NCBI GenBank assembly: GCA_015231825.1
Contig: JADGAV010000039.1
Span: 1-47,229 of the forward strand
Direction of reading: 5' to 3'
Length of the DNA stretch: 47,229 nt
Source: SAR324 cluster bacterium
Lineage (GTDB): Bacteria > SAR324 > NAC60-12
The notes beneath the pieces were generated by a model. It was given only the letters and a program-made list of their open reading frames with translations, searched no databases and was not told the DNA's origin. The number at the start of each line of letters is the position of its first letter. Position 1 is the stretch's first letter. A program made the translations under genes and the position numbers. Shown in pieces: positions 42,607-47,229 of this stretch.

Positions 42607-43781
42607 GCAGTTCACTGAAAAAAAAAATTTTCTCTAAACATTTAATATCCATGCATTTTCCACTTTTTTTTCAGCTTGGGATTTTATTGGGAATCCTTTG
42701 TATTCCAGCAAATTTGAAAGCTCAAGCTGCCTCCATGCCGGAAATGGATTCTGTCCTTCCTGAGATAGGAGCAGAATTTCGCACTGATTTCGAGTGGAAA
42801 GACAATGACAAGCAGGACGGCACAAACCGTTCCCGCCCGACATTACGTTTTGTTGTCAAAAGAGCACATTTGAATTTGGAAGGAAAGATGGATGAGCAGG
42901 TGGGATACCGTTTGCGAGTCCGATGGAATCAAACTTTTGAGCCTCAGGATGACAATACCGGGGCCGGACTGGAATACTGGTTTGTTAAGTATCAATGGAC
43001 CCGAGCGATGCAAATTCGGGTTGGTAAACAAAAAATTCTCCAGGGCGGAAGAGAAGGAGTCCACAATCCTATCGACGAATTTGAATATTCACGATTGGGA
43101 AAAAAAATTCAGCATTTCTATGAAGTTGGAGTGAGCGCGTTCTATGACTTGGGCGCTTTCTCTCAAATGCTGGAGGGTCAATCGATTGCCGGACAGGTTC
43201 TCAATCAAACGACAGGAAGCAGTGAAAATCAATTTGGTTTGATTTATAATTTCGCCTGGTACGGGAGTTATGCAGGAGGGATTATTGAACCCGTTATCCA
43301 GTACGGGTTTTTTCCACATGTCCAGGAAAATGAAAACGATTCGACGACCGGGAAACGACTTGTGACCCAGGAATCCTATTCAGAAACCTTTCTTTCGTTG
43401 GGAGTGCTGATCAATATGGAGTCATTCCGGGTTGAAATGGACCTGATTGATCATTACCAGGAATCTTACAAGGAGCGCACTGCCGCCAGTACCCGGAAAA
43501 ACTTTACGGAAAAGAATACCTCGCTGGTGATTTCAGGGCAAATTGAAGGAGATTCTTTCGCACCCCTGGCAAAATGGATCTATGATGTGGAAAAGCGAAA
43601 CGCTGCTTCGGGTACGATCGAAAACGATCGGAATGAATATATTTTCGGGACCGCCTATTTTCCTAACAGGATGAACCATGATTTCCGATTGCACGCAATG
43701 TTCGCCTATAAATCCGTATCTGAAGACACGCACGACTACGCAGAATACCGTCTCAATGGAGGGATGAGTGCGCGCTTCTGA
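42603..43781 (+). CDS. Outer-membrane porin (OprO/P-like)
   Basis: The 392-residue product has an N-terminal export signal (about 1-41, ending NLKAQA). It then has a pattern of alternating hydrophobic strands and acidic/aromatic turns typical of phosphate-selective (OprO/OprP) porins: LRFVVKRAHLNLEGKMDEQV, YRLRVRWNQTF, LEYWFVKYQW, QIRVGKQKI, and a final strand ending in Phe (NGGMSARF). A C-terminal Phe is the outer-membrane assembly signal. The frame is open back to 42225 in a different reading frame of the macrodomain; I took the ATG that forms the ATGA overlap. Confidence 0.85.
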   Translation: MSSSLKKKIFSKHLISMHFPLFFQLGILLGILCIPANLKAQAASMPEMDSVLPEIGAEFRTDFEWKDNDKQDGTNRSRPTLRFVVKRAHLNLEGKMDEQVGYRLRVRWNQTFEPQDDNTGAGLEYWFVKYQWTRAMQIRVGKQKILQGGREGVHNPIDEFEYSRLGKKIQHFYEVGVSAFYDLGAFSQMLEGQSIAGQVLNQTTGSSENQFGLIYNFAWYGSYAGGIIEPVIQYGFFPHVQENENDSTTGKRLVTQESYSETFLSLGVLINMESFRVEMDLIDHYQESYKERTAASTRKNFTEKNTSLVISGQIEGDSFAPLAKWIYDVEKRNAASGTIENDRNEYIFGTAYFPNRMNHDFRLHAMFAYKSVSEDTHDYAEYRLNGGMSARF

Positions 43782-43798
43782 CAGGCATGGTTTATGGA

Positions 43799-44545
43799 CT
43801 ACTGCGCGAACTGCTTCATCAGGGAAAGTATTCCCTGTGCTTTCGAAGCTTTGTGGGTGAATCGAATTTTTAAAAGAAAACCTTTTTGAACTCTGGAAGC
43901 CGAAGCAATCGAACAGGGGATCGGTTCATACCACTCCGTGCTCTCTTCTTTCATTTTTGAAAGCCGTAACTGAAGCCGTGTACCGATACCGGGATCTTCC
44001 CTGACGACCACCTGGCATTCATTGCGGGCCAGTTCCATACAGACTCCCTCGGATTCCTCTTTTTTTATGAACAGAACAGCAGGGACTTCCAATGTTACAC
44101 GCAGATCCTTCAGAGCCAGACGCTTCTTGCGATTTTGGATAGCCTCCTCCACTTTATTTTTCAATACATGAAGAGGAAACGGTTTGGTGAGATAGCCATC
44201 GACTCCCTGAGAAATAGCTTTTTGAATACTGGCCGTGTCATGATTGGCAGAAATTAAAACAATCGTGCTCGCCTCATACTTCTTGTCCTGGGCAAATGTC
44301 TGCAGAAATCTCCGGCTTTCCAGATCCGGCAGATGGTCTGACAAAATAACCACGTCAACAATTCGATTGGCTTTCAGCATCATTGTGCCTTCTTTCCCGT
44401 TGTCTGCTTCCACAAATTTCGTAATTCCCGCGCCTTTGAGAATACGTATCATGGTGCGACGAAGCACTGCATTGTTTTCAATGAGCACGAAAGTCATCTC
44501 TCTTATTTCTTTTTCAAACAGTACTTGCTCGTCAGAATCACTCAT
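43799..44545 (-). CDS. Degenerate receiver plus PilZ-like protein
   Basis: The 248-residue protein has a CheY-like receiver (about 15-138) and a PilZ-like beta domain (about 140-248). The receiver's acidic pair is Glu-Asn instead of Asp-Asp (FVLIENN). The phosphorylation site reads VVILSDHLP, where the usual Asp at four residues before Pro is Ser; alternatively the Asp is kept with a loop one residue short. The YLTKPF lysine and a Ser in place of the T/S are intact. The PilZ part lacks the usual (D/N)xSxxG; ELARNECQV stands there. This looks like a pseudo-receiver, perhaps a c-di-GMP-independent adaptor. AAAGGA precedes the ATG. Confidence 0.78.
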   Translation of the reverse strand: MSDSDEQVLFEKEIREMTFVLIENNAVLRRTMIRILKGAGITKFVEADNGKEGTMMLKANRIVDVVILSDHLPDLESRRFLQTFAQDKKYEASTIVLISANHDTASIQKAISQGVDGYLTKPFPLHVLKNKVEEAIQNRKKRLALKDLRVTLEVPAVLFIKKEESEGVCMELARNECQVVVREDPGIGTRLQLRLSKMKEESTEWYEPIPCSIASASRVQKGFLLKIRFTHKASKAQGILSLMKQFAQ

Positions 44546-44629
44546 TTTTTCCTTTTAAAAAGGGGACAGCCAAAATAGCAGTCAACTCGGTAAGACGAAA
44601 ATTCAACAAGCCGATTTTTCGTTGAAGAA

Positions 44630-45130
44630 TCAATTCCACAAAGAATTTGCAGAAAGCACTTCCTCCATTTTCAAAAGCTTGTCCTCAAATTCCCCCAATG
44701 CGCCTCCGATTTGTTCTGAGTATTTGCGCAATTCCTTGAGTTGAGTCAAGAGTGCCTCTACTGTTTTCTCATAAGGAGAATAGTTGGAGAGTTGTGTGGA
44801 GCCTTGCTGGAGCAGATCTTCACATTCGTGGGTGATGTGAGTGAGTTCATCTTTGATGGAAAGGAGGGAAAACGTGTTTAAATGAAAATTTTCGGTAAGC
44901 TTGTCAGAAGGAATTTGACCCTCTTGTTCAAAATTATCAAGCGGCTGCTGATTCTCCTGCATATACTCCGAAATTTGTTTCAGCAACGTTTCGTATTTTC
45001 CCACCAACGAATCACAAGCAGTTTTATAGGTTTTTATCTCCTCGTGCTGGGAAGAAGAAAGCAGTTTGATCAGTTTGCGTAATTTAAACATCGCTGGAAA
45101 TCTGAAACGTTTTTGCACAATACCATTCAT
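44630..45130 (-). CDS. Coiled-coil hypothetical protein
   Basis: From ATG 45130 the protein is 166 residues, nearly all helical with heptad-like segments (SDKLTENFHLN, EALLTQLKELRKYSEQIGG, FEDKLLKMEEVLSA). I do not recognise a family. ATG 45130 stands nine bases after the CCA end of tRNA-Thr with a weak AGAGA; ATG 45091 (MFKLRKLIKLL, 153 aa) is equally possible, and the longer frame running into the tRNA is not real. It lies upstream of the receiver/PilZ-like gene on the same strand. Confidence 0.62.
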   Translation of the reverse strand: MNGIVQKRFRFPAMFKLRKLIKLLSSSQHEEIKTYKTACDSLVGKYETLLKQISEYMQENQQPLDNFEQEGQIPSDKLTENFHLNTFSLLSIKDELTHITHECEDLLQQGSTQLSNYSPYEKTVEALLTQLKELRKYSEQIGGALGEFEDKLLKMEEVLSANSLWN

Positions 45131-45139
45131 TAATTTCTC

Positions 45140-45214
45140 TGGAGCCCACGACGGGAGTTGAACCTGCGACCTGCTCATTACGAATGAGCTGCTCTACCTC
45201 TGAGCTACATGGGC
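45140..45214 (-). tRNA. tRNA-Thr (anticodon CGU)
   Basis: The minus strand gives a 75-nt cloverleaf with acceptor GCCCATG/CGTGGGC (one G-U pair), anticodon CGU for ACG, and encoded CCA. One T-stem pair is mismatched (A51 with C63) next to a G49-U65 wobble. A sigma70-like promoter is upstream, and a small gene starts just after the tRNA. Confidence 0.93.
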
Positions 45215-45223
45215 AACAGCAAA

Positions 45224-45252
45224 ACTTTACTTGCTTTTAAAAAATTTGTCAA
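45224..45252 (-). promoter_or_regulatory. Sigma70-type promoter of tRNA-Thr
   Basis: On the minus strand TTGACA (45247-45252), exactly 17 bp, then TAAAGT (45224-45229). Perfect -35, 4/6 -10. Transcription would begin close to the mature 5' end of the tRNA. Confidence 0.65.
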
Positions 45253-45472
45253 TGTCAGGGAGAGGGCAATTTCAGGTTTCAAAACCATCATTTCCACGCT
45301 TCCATACAGGCAGTTTTGCACCAGGAAGGGAGAAGAAAGAAGCGGGTGCAGCGATTATCTGGTGTTTAGCTTGAACATGCGAAATTATTTTCTTATAAGC
45401 ATACCCCTCCCAGCGGATTTTCAACCAGAATCTGCATTTTATTTTGAAACCACTCGACAGGATAAAAAACAG

Positions 45473-46345
45473 ATGGCTGTATCCATGACAGGTTTTGGCT
45501 CGGGAAAAATACACCGGGAAAATTGGCAATGCAGTGCAGAAATTCGCACCGTCAATAATCGCTTTTTAGACATCAATATTCGATTGCCCACAGGTTTTCA
45601 GCGATTGCTTCAGCCGCTCAAGCAAATTGTTCAAAAAACGTGCTTTCGGGGAAAGGTCGACTGTACGATCGTTTTGTCAGACGATGCCGCCAACAATTCT
45701 CTGTGCCTCAACCATGATTTGGCAGAAAAATACAAAAATTTAATTGGAGAATTTCATTCGCTCACTCAACTCCCGGTCACAATCAATTTGTCAGATCTTT
45801 TGAAAATTCAGGATTTGATTCAAATTCCGCAGCCGGATCCTGAATCAGATTTTTTTGCATCACTGATCGAGGATTCTCTGCTGATTGCTATTGATCAGTT
45901 GAAATCTATGCGTGTCAAAGAAGGAGAATCGCTGATGATAGACATTCGGGAACGACTGAACATCAGTACTTCAATTCTAAATGAAATTGAGCAAATCGCT
46001 AAAGATTTACCTCCCTTGTATTACCAAAAGTTGCGTGAAAGGTTAGCGGCGTTGGATGGAAAATTGGAATTTGATGAAGAGCGGGTTCACCAGGAGCTCG
46101 CATTGTTTGCAGATCGCAGTGATATTACCGAAGAAATCACTCGTTTTCGTACTCACCTTGAACACATGGAAAGCGTGCTGGAGGAAAAAGAAGTAGGAAG
46201 ACGTGCAGATTTTCTGCTGCAGGAATTCAATCGCGAAATCAACACAATCGCTTCAAAAAGCAATAATGCGGCAATCAGTCAGCTGGTCGTTGAAATAAAA
46301 GGTCAACTGGAAAAAATGCGGGAACAAATCCAAAACATCGAATAA
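45473..46345 (+). CDS. yicC: YicC-family endoribonuclease
   Basis: YicC proteins are endoribonucleases linked to small-RNA turnover in E. coli. From ATG 45473 the product is 290 residues, the usual family size. It begins MAVSMTGFGSGKIHRENW with the family start SMTGFG and AEIRTVNNRFLDINIRLP. It ends with the DUF1732 helix EKEVGRRADFLLQEFNREIN and TIASKSNNAAISQLVVEIKG. A longer frame reaches back into the tRNA-Thr region and is not coding. AGGA about 12 bases upstream is a weak SD. It is downstream of a divergent tRNA gene and upstream of the cytidylate kinase. Confidence 0.93.
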   Translation: MAVSMTGFGSGKIHRENWQCSAEIRTVNNRFLDINIRLPTGFQRLLQPLKQIVQKTCFRGKVDCTIVLSDDAANNSLCLNHDLAEKYKNLIGEFHSLTQLPVTINLSDLLKIQDLIQIPQPDPESDFFASLIEDSLLIAIDQLKSMRVKEGESLMIDIRERLNISTSILNEIEQIAKDLPPLYYQKLRERLAALDGKLEFDEERVHQELALFADRSDITEEITRFRTHLEHMESVLEEKEVGRRADFLLQEFNREINTIASKSNNAAISQLVVEIKGQLEKMREQIQNIE

Positions 46346-46536
46346 CAAAAACTTCCAATATTCATTTAAATCTGGAGATTGGCATTTGTTTAAATTACCA
46401 TTTAAGTGCTTTTCTTTGCATGGAATACACGAATGCTGACAGATTTTGGAGGAGCAAAAACACAATTTTCTCTAAGTTCATCTTTTCTATTTTTATAACT
46501 TTCTGATTTTTTTGCCTGAATCTTTCAAAGTACAAC

Positions 46537-47082
46537 ATGAAAATCACACTGGCAGGCGTGCCTGGTTCCGGAAAATCGACTTTACGCCACGTACTGGCAA
46601 AACAATTTGATCTCAAAGTCAAGGGGACGGGTGATTTTATGAGGGCCATTGCTCAAAAGCATGGATTCAATGATATCACCAAATTTTTGGTAGAGTACGT
46701 TTCCCGGCATCCGGAAGTGGACCATGAAGTTGATGAGGCGCAAAGAAAATATGGTCAAGAAAATCAGGATTTTGTTTTAGACGCCCACCTGGGATTTTTT
46801 TTCGTCCCGGATTCGATCAAGATTTTTCTTGATTGTGATCCCAAGGAAATGGCAAACCGGATTCTCAATGCCAAACGGGAAACCGAGGCTGCCAAGGACA
46901 TGAAAGCGTCCATGGAAGCAAATCAGAAGCGAATCCAAACCATGCGGCAGAATTTCAAGAAGCTTTATAATGTCGACATGCATGATCAGGCAAATTTCGA
47001 TTTCATCCTCGACACCACCCATCTCGGTCCAGAAGAAGTAGCGCAAAAAGTCATTGAATTTATCAATTCACGCACACCTTGA
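46537..47082 (+). CDS. Cytidylate kinase, archaeal-type
   Basis: The 181-residue P-loop kinase begins MKITLAGVPGSGKSTLRHVL (Walker A GVPGSGKST). VKGTGDFMRAIAQKHGF, VEYVSRHPEVDHEVDEAQRK, VLDAHLGFFFVPDSIKIFLD, RILNAKRE and LYNVDMHDQANFDFILDT follow. That order of motifs is that of archaeal cytidylate kinases (TIGR02173), which differ from the bacterial cmk fold. It would phosphorylate CMP and dCMP. No classical bacterial cmk is in the window, so it cannot be said whether it is the only such enzyme. Same strand as yicC, 190 bp after it. Confidence 0.82.
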   Translation: MKITLAGVPGSGKSTLRHVLAKQFDLKVKGTGDFMRAIAQKHGFNDITKFLVEYVSRHPEVDHEVDEAQRKYGQENQDFVLDAHLGFFFVPDSIKIFLDCDPKEMANRILNAKRETEAAKDMKASMEANQKRIQTMRQNFKKLYNVDMHDQANFDFILDTTHLGPEEVAQKVIEFINSRTP

Positions 47083-47102
47083 ATGGGCAATTCAATATTC
47101 AC

Positions 47103-47131
47103 TTGTTTTTTAAAATCAGAAAAGATAGGAT
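47103..47131 (+). promoter_or_regulatory. Likely promoter of tRNA-Pro
   Basis: TTGTTT (47103-47108), exactly 17 bp, then TAGGAT (47126-47131). Match is moderate (4/6 at -10). It ends 11 bases before the mature tRNA. Confidence 0.45.
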
Positions 47132-47142
47132 TCATGGTTTGT

Positions 47143-47220
47143 CGGGGTATGGCGCAGTCTGGCTAGCGCACCTGCTTTGGGAGCAGGGGGTCGCAGGTTC
47201 GAATCCTGCTACCCCGACCA
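47143..47220 (+). tRNA. tRNA-Pro (anticodon UGG)
   Basis: A complete cloverleaf with acceptor CGGGGTA/TACCCCG, A73 and encoded CCA. The anticodon stem CCTGC/GCAGG holds loop TTTGGGA, giving UGG. All stems pair fully. Confidence 0.96.
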
Positions 47221-47229
47221 ATCATTTCA

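Noticed and set aside
45131..45178. Upstream extension of the coiled-coil gene
   Set aside because: It enters the tRNA-Thr sequence, so translation from there is implausible.
45209..45472. Longer N terminus of the yicC frame reaching the tRNA-Thr
   Set aside because: YicC proteins begin near SMTGFG; the extension overlaps the tRNA and its promoter and has no family match.

Overview
The window reads as ordinary chromosome of a Gram-negative bacterium with moderate to low G+C. LPS-core synthesis (waaA), a porin, a lipoprotein with a lipobox, periplasmic folding factors and type IV-pilin-like proteins all indicate two membranes. Gene content (menaquinone/ubiquinone methyltransferase, double Yej-type peptide importer, bactofilin, LETM1-related protein, degenerate receiver/PilZ protein) suggests a deep-branching delta- or SAR324-like proteobacterium. 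That placement is an inference; no rRNA is present. There is no phage, transposon, CRISPR array or island boundary. Several genes start at TTG with a good Shine-Dalgarno (SD) sequence.

Layout. 1-3752 (minus): a five-gene run yhcC, YHS-like protein, rsfS, murB, ftsQ, ending at a tRNA-Gly/initiator-tRNA-Met pair with its own promoter. 3952-4668: ubiE/menG methyltransferase. 4707-8208: three proteins of unknown function, one made of four TerB-like repeats. 8212-9719 (minus): three pseudopilin-like genes. 9911-12811: ppiD-like foldase, a stand-alone DsbD N-terminal domain and a small Sm/Hfq-like protein, then a glycosyltransferase on minus.

14185-25743 is an 11.5-kb, nine-gene, one-strand cluster: two complete YejB/YejE permease pairs, two YejA-type binding proteins, a double-ATPase YejF and an extra OppD/OppF-type ATPase pair. 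It is followed by a surface lipoprotein with a metzincin active site and a 13-glycine tract. Together they could form a peptide release and import unit.

26970-31887: an acyl-CoA carboxyltransferase (minus), citrate synthase with a clear terminator, and glutamyl-tRNA synthetase. 31928-41849: a lysine-rich DNA-binding-like protein, two secreted proteins with formylglycine-generating-enzyme folds that lack the catalytic cysteines, a radical SAM/SPASM protein coupled to waaA, a LETM1-related protein, a 29-codon membrane micro-ORF, a low-complexity protein, a bactofilin and an ankyrin protein. 42070-47220: a macrodomain gene coupled to a porin, a receiver/PilZ-like protein with degraded signature residues, a coiled-coil protein behind tRNA-Thr, yicC, an archaeal-type cytidylate kinase and tRNA-Pro.

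Convergent neighbours are packed very tightly (3-40 bp apart, one pair overlapping), and only one convincing intrinsic terminator was seen.
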